Source: Nonomuraea sp. MG754425
GTDB lineage: Bacteria > Actinomycetota > Actinomycetes > Streptosporangiales > Streptosporangiaceae
Assembly (NCBI RefSeq): GCF_021699195.1
Contig: NZ_SSXE01000012.1
Span: 22,670-86,669, forward strand
Direction: 5' to 3'
Length of the DNA: 64,000 nt
Positions 43,344 to 52,524 of the stretch are shown piece after piece. Position 1 is the first letter of the stretch, and each line of letters begins with the position of its first letter. A program made the translations under genes and the position numbers. The notes beneath the pieces are model-generated. The model searched no databases. It saw only the letters and a program-made list of their open reading frames with translations, and was not told the DNA's origin.

Positions 43344-44294
43344 TCACTCCGCGGGAGCGGTGACGTTGCTCTGGATCTCGCCGACCTGCACGTCCCGCGT
43401 GGTCTCGAGTTGCACGGGCGCGAACTGGAACGGCACCACGCCGCCCTGGCTCTGGACGTCCACCGGCCATCGGGTGGTGACCGTCAGCGTGTACTTCTCA
43501 CGCGGCTGGTCGATGGACGAGCGCAGGTAACGCACGCCGCAGGAGAACGTCCCGCCCTTGGTGTAGGGCTTGCCGGCGCTCCCGCAGCCGGTCTCGGTGA
43601 CCTCCGCCCGGTCGGCCGTCGTGCCCGGGTCGATCTCGATGTCCTCCAGGGTCGCGACCAGCGTCACGCTCATGACGCCGGGCAACTCGGCCGTGACGGT
43701 GCGGCGCGGCTGGCCGACTCCTTCGAGCCAGACCCAGGTGGGCAGGTTGACGTAGCTGCCGGCGTCGGGGTTCAGCTTGACGGTGGGCTCGGGCACGGTC
43801 AGCGCGGCGCGGGCGATCTGCGCGAGCTGCTCCATCGTGAGGCCGGAGGGCGGCGTGTTGCCGGTGGGCACGAAGATGAACTGTTCGAGATCGGCCCAGC
43901 AGGCCACGCCGTTGGGGTCGGCCTCGTTGAGGGCGGGCAGCCACCAGCGTCCGTCCTGCCCGATCTTGTCCTTGAACTGCCGGATGAACGCCTGGAAGCT
44001 CTCCTCGTCGATGCGCGCCCGGTTCGCCGCGTCGCGGCCCTCACCGCGCTGGCGGAGCATCTCCTCGGGGGTCGGCCCCGGCTCGTACCAGCACGGGCGC
44101 GGGATGCGGTAGCCGTCGCCGCTGCCGCCCCTGACGTCGCCGCTTACCCTGATGCTGGTGTGTTTGCCCCTCCAGCCCACGGTGTTGCCCGACTGCTCCT
44201 TCTCCTGGGTCGTGTTCTCGCCGGGGCCCGGGACGGGGTCGAGGAGCAGCGGTGCCATGAGCAGAGCCGCGAGCAACGCTTTCATCGGGTGCAT
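43344..44294 (-). CDS. Secreted protein at the end of the Tad operon
   Basis: The 316-residue exported protein has a signal peptide (MKALLAALLMAPLLL, cleaved near residue 22). The mature part is Gly/Pro rich, with a WADLEQFIFVPTG and LNPDAGSYVNLPTWVWLEG region and a beta-rich C-terminal half (YTLTVTTRWPVDVQ). Three cysteines could form disulfides. It overlaps the upstream lipoprotein gene by 13 bp and is the last gene of the leftward pilus operon. Homologues occur in actinobacterial Tad loci as unknown secreted proteins; a surface or assembly role is inferred. The start is the ATG at 44294 or the second Met at 44285. Confidence 0.75.
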   Translation of the reverse strand: MHPMKALLAALLMAPLLLDPVPGPGENTTQEKEQSGNTVGWRGKHTSIRVSGDVRGGSGDGYRIPRPCWYEPGPTPEEMLRQRGEGRDAANRARIDEESFQAFIRQFKDKIGQDGRWWLPALNEADPNGVACWADLEQFIFVPTGNTPPSGLTMEQLAQIARAALTVPEPTVKLNPDAGSYVNLPTWVWLEGVGQPRRTVTAELPGVMSVTLVATLEDIEIDPGTTADRAEVTETGCGSAGKPYTKGGTFSCGVRYLRSSIDQPREKYTLTVTTRWPVDVQSQGGVVPFQFAPVQLETTRDVQVGEIQSNVTAPAE

Positions 44295-44890
44295 CTCTCT
44301 CTGGAGGGAACGTAGGACCTGATGCGCCAGACCCCGTCGGCGCCGCGGCGGGCGGCCACGCTCTGTCCGTACGGGGTGCGCAACCACGCGGGCTGGGGGC
44401 TGATGGCCCGGCCGGTGCCGGTGGAGACCATCCGCACCCCGCTCTCGTCCACGCAGGCGTCGATCTGGGCGCCCTTGCCGAACCGCGCGCTGACGCGCAG
44501 GTTGTACAGCCGCCCGGTGCCGCGCATCGACCACTTCTCGGTGGCGAACGACTCCACCCACTCGCTCGCCTGGACCGCCGCGTCGAGTTCGAGGCCGCTC
44601 TTGTAGGTGCTCTGCCGCTCGGCCACCGCCTTGCGGGTGCCGACGTACTGATCGACCATGACCTTCAGCAGAGGGTCGGGGTTCGCGGGCCACTCGATGC
44701 GGGCCTTCAGGCCGTCGGCGATCCGGACCGTCTCGGTCCCCTCCGGCAGCCGCTCCTCCGCAGGCCCGGTGGGGGTCTCGCGCGCGCCGTCCGTGGCCGG
44801 CGAGCCCCCCTCCTGGGGACGGTACGGCCGCTCCTGCGTCCCACAGCCCGCCACCAGCAGCAGGCACAGCACCACCGCCGCACGTCTCAT
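44282..44890 (-). CDS. Tad-locus lipoprotein
   Basis: A 202-residue lipoprotein with signal MRRAAVVLCLLLVAGC; Cys16 in LLVAGCG is a clean lipobox. A Pro/Glu-rich tether (~20-60) precedes a globular domain (~65-202) with ADGLKARIEWPANPDPL and RGTGRLYNLRVSARFG and two cysteines. It is probably anchored on the outer face of the membrane. The ATG overlaps the stop of the large LysM-BTAD gene by 4 bp. Placed with the pilus genes, it may act as an assembly accessory; no catalytic motif. Confidence 0.8.
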   Translation of the reverse strand: MRRAAVVLCLLLVAGCGTQERPYRPQEGGSPATDGARETPTGPAEERLPEGTETVRIADGLKARIEWPANPDPLLKVMVDQYVGTRKAVAERQSTYKSGLELDAAVQASEWVESFATEKWSMRGTGRLYNLRVSARFGKGAQIDACVDESGVRMVSTGTGRAISPQPAWLRTPYGQSVAARRGADGVWRIRSYVPSRERCTR

Positions 44891-47850
44891 GCCGACGACT
44901 CCCTCACCACACGAATGCGCCACGTGGGCAGCAGTTCCTCGATCAACGCCTCGGTCTCCGGGGCCATCCCGCCTCCGTACGGGTGCGAGCCGGCCCGCCG
45001 GGTCAGCCCCTCGACGACGGCGCGCAGGCGGACGGTGTCCTCCGTCGCGTGCGTGGCGCGCAGCAGGTCGCGCCAGAGGCTCTCGTCGTCGGGGGCCAGC
45101 AGCAACGCCTGGCGTACGGCGGCCACGGCGGCGTCCGGCTGGCCGTGCGCGAGCCGCAGTTCGCAGAGCTGGTGGGCGGCGTCGGCCACGGCGGCGCCCA
45201 CGTCGTACTCCAGGTCGTCGGCCGCCAGCCAGAGGTACCTGCCGGGCCCGCGGGCGGCCAGCAGCGGCCCTCTGACCAGGCCGAGGGCCTTCTCCAGCAG
45301 GACGGCCCTGGCCGTCGGGTCGCCCTGCGAGCGGCGTACCAGCTCGCGGAACAACGACCAGTCCGTCCGCACGTCGGGCCCCAGCCGCAGCCGGCCCGAC
45401 TCGTCGGTGAGCAGGTGCTTCGGCCCGAGCCACTCTTCGACCCTGGCGATCGTGGCGTCCCTGACCATGTCCTGGACGCCGCGCGGCCACAACACGCCGC
45501 CGAGCACCACGGGGTGCACGCCGCCCACGTGGGTGGCGAGGTACACCAGCAGCTCGGTGGCCAGCTCCATCCTGCCCTCCTCCAGCGGAGGCAGGCCGGC
45601 CAGCTCGACGGGGCCGAGGATGCCGATCTCGACGGCGGGCGGGTGCAGCCCGGCCAGCGGTTCGGCCTCCGCGATCGCCTCGCCGTCCAGGCGTCCGGCG
45701 GTGCGGAACAGGTCGATCAGCGCGCGGTAGTGGCGGCGCGGCAGGAGCTGGGCCTCCACCTCGAAGCCCAGCTCGGCGATCCTGGCCTTGCCGTCGTCGC
45801 CGATCTCCAGGGTCCAGGTGGCGTGCGGGACCTCGCCCGCCACCACGTAGCCGGCGGTGTCCCGGCGGGCCAGCAGCGCCAGGCGGCGGGCCTCCTCGTG
45901 CGTGGGCGCGACGGCGGACAGCAGGTAGTGGGCGCTGCGCGGGCTGCCGGTGATGCGGCCGGTCAGCACCTCGTCGCGCGGGGCGGCGCCGGCCTCCAGT
46001 TCGGGCAGCACCTCGGCCAGGCCGCCGACCGCCCGGACGCGGCCCGGCGCGATGGCGGTCAGCTCCTCGCCGAAGCCGACGAGCGTGAGGCGCATGCGGT
46101 CGGACCACAGGTTCGTGGCCAGCTCGACCGCGAGCGCGGCCAGTGCGGCCGTGGTCTGCGGGCCGCGCACGTTGATCAGGCCCTGGGCGGCCTCCAGGTC
46201 GATCAGCACCCGCCCGCCGGCGTCCGTGCCGATGGAGACGAGCCCGGGGTACGGCGCTCCGCCCGGCTGGAGGCGGCCGTCGAGCTGCGGCGCTCCGGCG
46301 GGCCGCACGCGAGCCTCGGGGACCGGCGGCTCCTCCGGCCGCGCCCGGTGGCCGGCGTACGGGTCCCGGCCCGGACGGGTCCGCGGGTCCGGTGTGGCAT
46401 CCACAGCGCCTCCGGGATACGGCATGGCTCCTGGCCTGGCCCGGGGGTCCGGGGTGGTCGTGCCTGGCTGGGTCCGGGGGTCGGGCAGGAGGCGGGCCTC
46501 GTGGGCGGGGAGCCGCCAGATCTGGCCGCCGTCGGCCGCCGTCCACGGGGCGGGCGGGTCGCCGTCCGGAGGGTGGATCCACAGGTCGAGCGAGCGGGCC
46601 GACAGGTGGGCCCCGTACACGATGGGCGGCGTGCGGTGCTGGGCGGCCAGTCCCGCGCCGAGCGTGCGCAGCCCGACGTCCAGGACGCGGGCGCCCGGCG
46701 CGTCGGAGCCGAGCCGCAGCGCGATCTCGGCCTGGGCGGCGTCGTCGCGCGGGCGGGCGATCCGGCGGCCGAACACCCGGCGCCAGAGCTGCTCCCTGCG
46801 CCGCCTGGCCAGCACGATCAGCAGCCCGGCGGCGGCCAGCGAGGCGGCGCCGAGGTACTGGGTCAGGTCGCCCTGGGGCTCCATGATGACCTGCCGGTCC
46901 CCTGGGGGCTCGTCCTGACGGTCGGCGGTCTCGCTCTCCTGCGGGGCGGGCTGGCGGTGCTTGGCCTCGCCCTGCTCCCGCTTACTGTCGCGCTCGGTGC
47001 TCTCGGGCCGTTCGGCATGCCTTCCGGGAGTCGTCTCGGCCCGTCCGGCGTCCCGGTCCACGTGCGCGCGGCCCGGGTGCTCGCGCAGGGTCTGCTCGCG
47101 GGGCTGGTTCACCGGCACGATGTGGACGTGCCGGGCGTCGTCCGGCATGTCGAGCACCCAGCCGGGCCTGATCAGGTCGGCCATCCGCAGCCGGGTGCCG
47201 TCGGGCTGCTCCCTGGCCTGGTTGAGCCGGTAGATCTCGGGATAGCGGCGGCCGTCGCCCAGGCACTTCTCGGCGATCTCCCACAGGCTCTCGTGGTGCC
47301 GGCCGTGTGGCGGCTGCACCACGTACACCTTCTTGGTCTTGGGCGTCTCCAGCGTCTGCTCGACGATCGGCGCCGAGTACGCGACCGCCGTCACCGGCGG
47401 CGCGGCGGGCGTGGGCGCCAGTTTCACCAGCGGCACCACCATCGCCCCGGCCGTGAACAGCAGCAGCACCGCCGAGACGAGCTTGTTGGCCAGGAACTGC
47501 ATCCCGCCGGACATCGGCACCCTGGCGGGCATGCCGACGCGGCGGACCCCGGCGTACACCTCGACCAGCACGCACACGAAGAGCTGGAACCAGGCCCCCC
47601 AGACCAGCAGCACCAGCACCGCCATGATCGTGGACGGCCCCACCTGGCCGGTGAGCACCTGGGGGTCGAGCAGTTCGGGCGCGACCGGCGGGCCGACGAA
47701 CGAGAGCAGCGCGTACGGCACCCCGCCCACCAGCGCCACCAGCACGACCAGCGCCCCGATCCCGGCGAGCACGTCGCCGAACCGGCGCCTGGCCGGAACG
47801 CGCGCGGGAACGTGCCGTCCGTGTGAACGCGCGGGCTCTCGCGTCGGCAT
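44887..47850 (-). CDS. Large membrane protein: LysM region, winged helix and BTAD domain
   Basis: A 987-residue protein. The N-terminus has about three membrane segments (~28-50, ~72-95, ~118-142). A LysM-like peptidoglycan-binding region lies near 175-235 (ESLWEIAEKCLGDGRRYPEIYRLN), then a charged low-complexity linker and a further membrane segment (~327-345, QYLGAASLAAAGLLIVL). A Pro/Arg/Gly repeat linker (~445-540) follows. The C-terminal end is a SARP-like winged helix (~735-840, EIGILGPVEL...) plus a BTAD alpha-helical domain (~845-975). The combination implies a membrane-tethered regulator or assembly scaffold. GGAGAGG precedes the ATG at 47850. Confidence 0.82.
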   Translation of the reverse strand: MPTREPARSHGRHVPARVPARRRFGDVLAGIGALVVLVALVGGVPYALLSFVGPPVAPELLDPQVLTGQVGPSTIMAVLVLLVWGAWFQLFVCVLVEVYAGVRRVGMPARVPMSGGMQFLANKLVSAVLLLFTAGAMVVPLVKLAPTPAAPPVTAVAYSAPIVEQTLETPKTKKVYVVQPPHGRHHESLWEIAEKCLGDGRRYPEIYRLNQAREQPDGTRLRMADLIRPGWVLDMPDDARHVHIVPVNQPREQTLREHPGRAHVDRDAGRAETTPGRHAERPESTERDSKREQGEAKHRQPAPQESETADRQDEPPGDRQVIMEPQGDLTQYLGAASLAAAGLLIVLARRRREQLWRRVFGRRIARPRDDAAQAEIALRLGSDAPGARVLDVGLRTLGAGLAAQHRTPPIVYGAHLSARSLDLWIHPPDGDPPAPWTAADGGQIWRLPAHEARLLPDPRTQPGTTTPDPRARPGAMPYPGGAVDATPDPRTRPGRDPYAGHRARPEEPPVPEARVRPAGAPQLDGRLQPGGAPYPGLVSIGTDAGGRVLIDLEAAQGLINVRGPQTTAALAALAVELATNLWSDRMRLTLVGFGEELTAIAPGRVRAVGGLAEVLPELEAGAAPRDEVLTGRITGSPRSAHYLLSAVAPTHEEARRLALLARRDTAGYVVAGEVPHATWTLEIGDDGKARIAELGFEVEAQLLPRRHYRALIDLFRTAGRLDGEAIAEAEPLAGLHPPAVEIGILGPVELAGLPPLEEGRMELATELLVYLATHVGGVHPVVLGGVLWPRGVQDMVRDATIARVEEWLGPKHLLTDESGRLRLGPDVRTDWSLFRELVRRSQGDPTARAVLLEKALGLVRGPLLAARGPGRYLWLAADDLEYDVGAAVADAAHQLCELRLAHGQPDAAVAAVRQALLLAPDDESLWRDLLRATHATEDTVRLRAVVEGLTRRAGSHPYGGGMAPETEALIEELLPTWRIRVVRESSA

Positions 47851-47964
47851 CGCCTCTCCTTTCCCGGTCCAGCGTCTTGTCTCTGGCATCCCCGCACTCC
47901 ATCGAGTGACGGGATTCGGTCTGTCTCGCTTCGGCCAACTCGCCGCGGGCTGTCCTGTGTCGGG

Positions 47965-48378
47965 CTATCTCGCTTCGGGGGCCGCGCTCGCCTCGCCGGT
48001 CATCTCGGAGCCGGAGAAGCCGATCGCGCTCAGGAAGAACGCCTCCCAGCGCACCGACACGGTCACCGTCACCTGCGCCTGGCCCTGGCCGACCGCGCAC
48101 TCGCCGGAGGCCACGTCGTCGCCCTGCGCCGCGACGATCTCGTCCGCTCTGGAGCACACCTGCGCCTCGCCGAGCAGCCGCGCCTCCCCCGTTTCGCGGA
48201 GGTGATCGACGTCGAGCTCGTCGGCCCCGGCGCGGGCGGCCTGCTCGGCCACGTCGGCGGCGCGCAGCCGGGCGTTGATCGCCGAGCCGCCGTCCACCAG
48301 CAGCCCGGCCAGCAGGAACACGACCACCGAGAACAGCACGGTGAACACCGACATGGAGCCGCGCTCGCCGTCCCTCAT
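47965..48378 (-). CDS. TadG/TadE-like pseudopilin
   Basis: The 137-residue product begins MRDGERGSMSVFTVLF, a type IVb prepilin-like N-terminus: a short basic leader, a Gly cleavage position, then a hydrophobic helix. The usual Glu at +5 is replaced by Phe (G-S-M-S-V-F). The remainder has DGGSAINARLRAADVAEQAARAGADE, typical of actinobacterial TadG-like proteins. Probably a minor pilin or assembly protein at the membrane. It overlaps the upstream gene by 4 bp. Confidence 0.82.
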   Translation of the reverse strand: MRDGERGSMSVFTVLFSVVVFLLAGLLVDGGSAINARLRAADVAEQAARAGADELDVDHLRETGEARLLGEAQVCSRADEIVAAQGDDVASGECAVGQGQAQVTVTVSVRWEAFFLSAIGFSGSEMTGEASAAPEAR

Positions 48379-48761
48379 TCGATCCTCCTGAACTGTTCGA
48401 GCGGCACCACGGCCGTCCCCGTCAGCTCCTTGGTGCCGCCGAAGCCGAGGAAGGCGAGGTCGAGCTCGCAAGTCACCTCGGCCAGCACCTGGCCGCCCTG
48501 CTCCCATTCGGAGCCGTCCAGGGAGACCGCGGCGGACCCGCAACGCCCGTCCAGCGCGTTCGACGTGATGGTCTGCGCGGCGGACTCGGCGTCGTCCAGC
48601 GAGCGCTGCACGGAGGCGGCCCTGGCGGCGTCGCGGGCCGTCCCGTTCACCCGGCCCTGCGTCTCGACCAGCACCCCCGCGCCGGCCAGGAACAGCAGGA
48701 AGAGCAGGAAGACCGGGGCCAGCATGACGGTCTCCACAGCCATCGAACCCCGCTCGTTCAT
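48375..48761 (-). CDS. TadE-family pseudopilin
   Basis: A 128-residue protein with leader MNERG, cleavage after Gly, then SMAVETVMLAPVFLLFLLFL; Glu at +5 is retained (S-M-A-V-E). A globular, Cys-containing C-terminal domain (GRCGSAAV and TCELD) follows. TadE-type minor pilins are processed by a TadV/CpaA prepilin peptidase. That gene is not in the window. Overlaps both neighbours by 4 bp (ATGA). Confidence 0.87.
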   Translation of the reverse strand: MNERGSMAVETVMLAPVFLLFLLFLAGAGVLVETQGRVNGTARDAARAASVQRSLDDAESAAQTITSNALDGRCGSAAVSLDGSEWEQGGQVLAEVTCELDLAFLGFGGTKELTGTAVVPLEQFRRIE

Positions 48762-49189
48762 TCGCAGTCCTCGCCGCCGTTGTCGGGACGGAAGCACTCG
48801 ACGGGCCCGCCCGCGGTGGCGGTGATCGTGAAGGCGAGGTCGGGTAGCAGCGGGATGACCTGCACGGCGCTGCCGGTCACGGTGACGAAGCGTTCGTCGG
48901 GCTCCTTCTCCGCGGTCGTGGCGGTGGCCTCCTGGAGCAGCCGGGGCCCGACGGCACGGATGATCTCGGTGGCCTTGCCGGTGGCCGCGCCCGGCCAGTC
49001 GCCCGAGTCGAACGGCGCCGCCCTGGCCACGCGGGCCCCTTCCCTGGCCGCCGCCTCGGCCACCTCGCGGGCGTGGAACCAGAGCGCGACCTGCACGATG
49101 AGCAGCACGGTCGCGAGGATGACCGGCATGAGCAGGGCCAGTTCGATCACCGTCGCGCCGCGCTCGTCCCGAGGCGGCCGGGCTCTCAC
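48758..49189 (-). CDS. TadE-family pseudopilin
   Basis: The 143-residue protein has leader RPPRDERG, then ATVIELALLMPVILATVLLIVQ with Glu at +5, the strongest prepilin motif of the three. The conserved helix HAREVAEAAAREGARVAR follows, as in TadE. A C-terminal Cys pair (VECFRPDNGGEDCE) is at the end. It is likely a minor pilin exposed on the cell surface. Fourth-from-last in a series of 4-bp overlapping genes. Confidence 0.9.
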   Translation of the reverse strand: MRARPPRDERGATVIELALLMPVILATVLLIVQVALWFHAREVAEAAAREGARVARAAPFDSGDWPGAATGKATEIIRAVGPRLLQEATATTAEKEPDERFVTVTGSAVQVIPLLPDLAFTITATAGGPVECFRPDNGGEDCE

Positions 49190-49422
49190 GGGTTGCCGCC
49201 ACCGCCTTCGCCGCCTCCGCCGCCGAAGGTCTGCTCAAGGTTGCCCTGCTGCTGCTCGACCAGGCTCCTGATCAGCGTGGCCAGGCCGAGCGCGACGCCC
49301 GCGATGATCGCGGTGATGATCACCCATTCGACGGCGGAGGCGCCCCTGGTGGGCGCGGTGCGGGCCCGGCGTACGCGCTCGCCCAGGCAGGCAGTGAGGT
49401 AGACGATCCAGGGATGATTCAC
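49186..49422 (-). CDS. flp: Flp/Fap-type IVb major pilin
   Basis: A 78-residue pilin precursor. The leader is long (~26 residues, MNHPWIVYLTACLGERVRRA), with prepilin peptidase site TRG followed by ASAVEWVIITAIIAGVALGLATL; Glu is at +5. After processing about 50 residues remain, ending in a Gly-rich tail (FGGGGGEGGGG). It is the probable structural subunit of the Tad pilus. It lies between TadC and the TadE genes with 4-bp overlaps. Confidence 0.9.
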   Translation of the reverse strand: MNHPWIVYLTACLGERVRRARTAPTRGASAVEWVIITAIIAGVALGLATLIRSLVEQQQGNLEQTFGGGGGEGGGGNP

Positions 49423-50342
49423 GAGACCCCCAACATCTTCATCGCGGCGGGATAGCTGAGAAAGATCACAAAACCGGCGCAGAGCAGGAGCTGGGCCACC
49501 AGCATCGACTGGGAACGCTCGCCCGCCCGGCCCTCGATCTCGGCCAGCTCACGGCGGCGCAGGGTCGCGGCCCTGGCGGTGAGCGAGGCACGTACTTTGG
49601 CGCCGTCGTCGGCCACCAGGCCGAGCGCGGCGGACAGGTCGCGCAGCTCGTCGACGTTGATCTCCTCGCCGAGCTGGCCCAGCGCCTGCCACGGGGTGAT
49701 GCCGACGATGCGCGCGCCGCGCAGGGCCTCGCGGATGCGGCCCATCGCCCAGTTGGGCTGCTCGCCGCTGACCGAGACGGCCATCATCAGGGCCTCGGGG
49801 ACGCCACGGCCACCGGCCAGGTTCATGGAGACGAGGTCGAGGAAGGCTCCGACGACGTGACGGAAGTCGCGCCGCATGGCCGCCGCGTCCCGCTTGACCT
49901 GCAGGTCGGGCAGGAAGAAGAAGACGAGGGCCACGAGCAGCGCGGTCCAGAACGGGATGGCCAGGGAGACGCCCCACTCCATGAGCACCAGCCAGCCCAG
50001 CAGCAGCGGGAAGGCGAGCAGGCCGCTGACCCCGAGCAGCACCTTGGTGGCCAGGAACGCCTCGAACGAGCGGCCGAGCAGGGCCAGGTCCGACCGGATC
50101 GAGCGCACCTCCCAGCCGCGCGCCCCGTACAGGCGGGCCATCCGGGCGCCGAGGCCGCGGCGGAACGCGCTGACCTCCTCGTCGGGCAGCGCGAGCTGGA
50201 TGCGGGGCGCGCCCGTGTCCTCGCGTACGGCGTCGAGCGCGAGCAGCCGGGCCACCAGCCCGGGACGGGCCGGGAAGATCGCCCGCAGCAGCACGAACAG
50301 GCCGAGCCCGAGCACCGCGCCGGCCAGCGCGCCCTCAACCAT
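49419..50342 (-). CDS. tadC: TadC-like type II/IV secretion inner-membrane protein
   Basis: The 307-residue GspF/T2SF-family protein has membrane segments near ~2-22, ~110-150 and ~285-303 and a cytosolic T2SF domain (FRHVVGAFLDLVSMNLAGGRGVPEAL at ~158; VDELRDLSAALGL at ~230). It forms the platform of the Tad pilus with TadB. The ATG at 50342 is chosen because GGAGG lies 8 nt before it; a GTG three codons earlier is the alternative. It lies 29 bp downstream of tadB. Confidence 0.88.
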   Translation of the reverse strand: MVEGALAGAVLGLGLFVLLRAIFPARPGLVARLLALDAVREDTGAPRIQLALPDEEVSAFRRGLGARMARLYGARGWEVRSIRSDLALLGRSFEAFLATKVLLGVSGLLAFPLLLGWLVLMEWGVSLAIPFWTALLVALVFFFLPDLQVKRDAAAMRRDFRHVVGAFLDLVSMNLAGGRGVPEALMMAVSVSGEQPNWAMGRIREALRGARIVGITPWQALGQLGEEINVDELRDLSAALGLVADDGAKVRASLTARAATLRRRELAEIEGRAGERSQSMLVAQLLLCAGFVIFLSYPAAMKMLGVS

Positions 50343-50371
50343 GACGACCACCTCCTGGCGCGAGCGGGTGT

Positions 50372-51232
50372 TCAGCCATCGCCGCCGCCTCCTCCCATGA
50401 GCAGCCGCGTGGGCTTGTCGAATCGGGCCAGCCGCCGCATCCAGGCGAACCCGGCCCCGAACAGCCCGGCCACGACCACCAGCACGGCCTGGCCGAGGTA
50501 GCCCTCGTACTCCTTGACGTACTCGGGGTTGAACAGCACGAGGATCCCGGCGAAGACCAGCGCGGTGATCACCACGATCTGCACGCTGCGCCGGGTCGAG
50601 CGGCGTTCGGCCTCGACGCGGCGGCGCATGTCGAGTTCCTCACGGGCCGAGACGGCCAGCGCGCCGAGCACGTCGCGCAGGCCGGGGCCGCGCAGTCGGG
50701 AGTTGAGGATGAGCGCGGCCACGACGAGGTCGGCCGAGGGGTCGTCGAGTTCGTCGGCGAAGCGGGCCAGCGCGTCCGGCAGCGCCATCCTGGTGTGCAG
50801 CCGGTCGATGAGGGCGCGCAGGTGCGGCCTGAGCATGGGCGCGGCGGCCCTGATGGACGACGGGATGGCCTGTTCGAGTCCGGCGGCGCCGGCGATCGTG
50901 TCGCGCAGCGACTCGGTCCAGGCGGCCAGCCCTTCCAGGCGGCGCATGGCGGCGCGCTCCTCGCCCGCGCCGCCCGACAGCCCGCGCCAGGCGAACACGA
51001 GCAGCACCGTGCCCACCGCCATGACCGGCCAGCCGGTGATGATCAGGACCAGGCCGGCGGCCACCGCGGCGACGGCCGCGCGGGTGGTCAGCAGTTTGAT
51101 CAGGTCGCTCTTCGGCCGGGTGGGGCGGGGGCGCAGGCCGTACAGGGCCAGGACGAACAGGAACAGGCCGCCGCCTGCGCACGCGCCGGCCAGCAGCGCC
51201 AACGGGTCGAACGTGAACGGCATGCCGGTCAC
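50372..51232 (-). CDS. tadB: TadB-like type II/IV secretion inner-membrane protein
   Basis: The 286-residue T2SF-family protein has membrane segments near ~12-30, ~48-80, ~218-235 and ~250-270, with the T2SF cytosolic region (ESLRDTIAGAAGLEQAIPSS, RLRGPGLRDVLGALAVSAREELDMRRRVEAERR in part). It pairs with TadC. The GTG at 51232 overlaps the tadA TGA (GTGA); the ATG three codons later is an alternative start. Confidence 0.88.
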   Translation of the reverse strand: MTGMPFTFDPLALLAGACAGGGLFLFVLALYGLRPRPTRPKSDLIKLLTTRAAVAAVAAGLVLIITGWPVMAVGTVLLVFAWRGLSGGAGEERAAMRRLEGLAAWTESLRDTIAGAAGLEQAIPSSIRAAAPMLRPHLRALIDRLHTRMALPDALARFADELDDPSADLVVAALILNSRLRGPGLRDVLGALAVSAREELDMRRRVEAERRSTRRSVQIVVITALVFAGILVLFNPEYVKEYEGYLGQAVLVVVAGLFGAGFAWMRRLARFDKPTRLLMGGGGGDG

Positions 51233-52524
51233 CAGCCTCCCGGGGTGTAACCGTGGGCGGCCAGCTCCTCCAGGCAGGAGATCGGGGCGTGCGGGAGCGC
51301 CGCCCCGTCCGGGCCCGGCACGAACACCTCGCTGGACAGGACGCGCCCGTCGCAGCCGTTGACCTCGCGGATGCTGGAGACGTAGCGGCGCAGCCGCCCG
51401 CCCACGTGGTAGTCGTTGCGTTTCTCGATGAAGACCACGAAGTCGATGGCCCCGGCGATGAGCATGTGGGTGGCGTCGATGGGCAGGCGCTCGCGGGCCT
51501 GCAGGGCGTAGGTGGAGATGCGGTTGAAGACCTCCATGCTGGAGTTGGCGTGGATGGTCGACAGGGAGCCGTCGTTGCCCTGGGTCATGGCGTTGAGCAT
51601 GGTGACGATCTCGTCGCCGAGGACCTCGCCGACGATGACCCGGCTGGGGTTCATCCGCAACGAGCGGCGGACGAGTTCGGCCATGGAGATCTCGCCCTGG
51701 CCCTCGGAGTTGGGCAGGCGCTGCTCGAAGGCGACGACGTTGGGATGCAGCTCGGAGAACTGGTCGAGGCCGAGTTCGAGGGCGCGTTCGACGGTGATGA
51801 GGCGCTCGACGGGCGCGATCTCGTTGGCCAGGGCGCGCAGCAGGGTGGTCTTGCCGGCGTTGGTGGACCCGGCGATCATGATGTTCTTGCGGGCGGCGAT
51901 CACCGCCTTCAGGAACCGTCCGACGTCCGGGCTGATGGTGCCGTTGCCGACGAGGTCGGACAGGAACACCTTGCCCAGGCGGGCGCGGCGGATCGACACG
52001 GCCGGCCGGACCGTGACGTCCATGACCGCGCTCAGCCGGGAGCCGTCGGGCAGGCGCAGGTCGAGCTGGGGGTTGGCGGTGTCGAACGGCCTGCTCGACA
52101 GCCCCGAGTACGCCGCCAGGATCTGGATCAGCTCGATCAGCTCGTCGTCGGTGTCGGCGACCGGGTCGTGCGTGAGTTCCTGGCCGTCGGCGTAGCTCAC
52201 GAACACCCGGTCGCAGCCGTTGATGTCGATGTTCTCGACCTGGGCGTCGTCGAGCAGCGGCTGCAGCCGGCCCACCCCGAACAGCGCCGCGTGGATGCCG
52301 GCCGCGAGCCCCTCTTCCTCCTCGACGTTGGGCGGCGTGCGGCCGAGGCCGATCTCGTTGCGCGCGTGCTCCTCCAGCACCTGCGAGATCAGCGCCCTGG
52401 CGAACTGGCGCTCGTCCTCACCGGTCATCGGGGGCAGGCCGCCCGCCTGGTCGAGCCGGCGCTGGTGGGCCAGGCGGTCGCCGACCTCCTGGCGGAAGCG
52501 TTTGACGAGGGTGTGGTCGATCAT
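51229..52524 (-). CDS. cpaF: TadA/CpaF secretion ATPase
   Basis: The 431-residue hexameric ATPase powers pilus assembly. It has an N-terminal helical domain, then the NTPase core with Walker A AGSTNAGKTTLLR (~215-227), the Asp box and Walker B VIVGEVLGDE (~288), and the HANSS His box (~313). The length is normal for TadA. It has the usual place between the CpaE-like gene (4-bp overlap) and tadB (4-bp overlap). Confidence 0.94.
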   Translation of the reverse strand: MIDHTLVKRFRQEVGDRLAHQRRLDQAGGLPPMTGEDERQFARALISQVLEEHARNEIGLGRTPPNVEEEEGLAAGIHAALFGVGRLQPLLDDAQVENIDINGCDRVFVSYADGQELTHDPVADTDDELIELIQILAAYSGLSSRPFDTANPQLDLRLPDGSRLSAVMDVTVRPAVSIRRARLGKVFLSDLVGNGTISPDVGRFLKAVIAARKNIMIAGSTNAGKTTLLRALANEIAPVERLITVERALELGLDQFSELHPNVVAFEQRLPNSEGQGEISMAELVRRSLRMNPSRVIVGEVLGDEIVTMLNAMTQGNDGSLSTIHANSSMEVFNRISTYALQARERLPIDATHMLIAGAIDFVVFIEKRNDYHVGGRLRRYVSSIREVNGCDGRVLSSEVFVPGPDGAALPHAPISCLEELAAHGYTPGGW

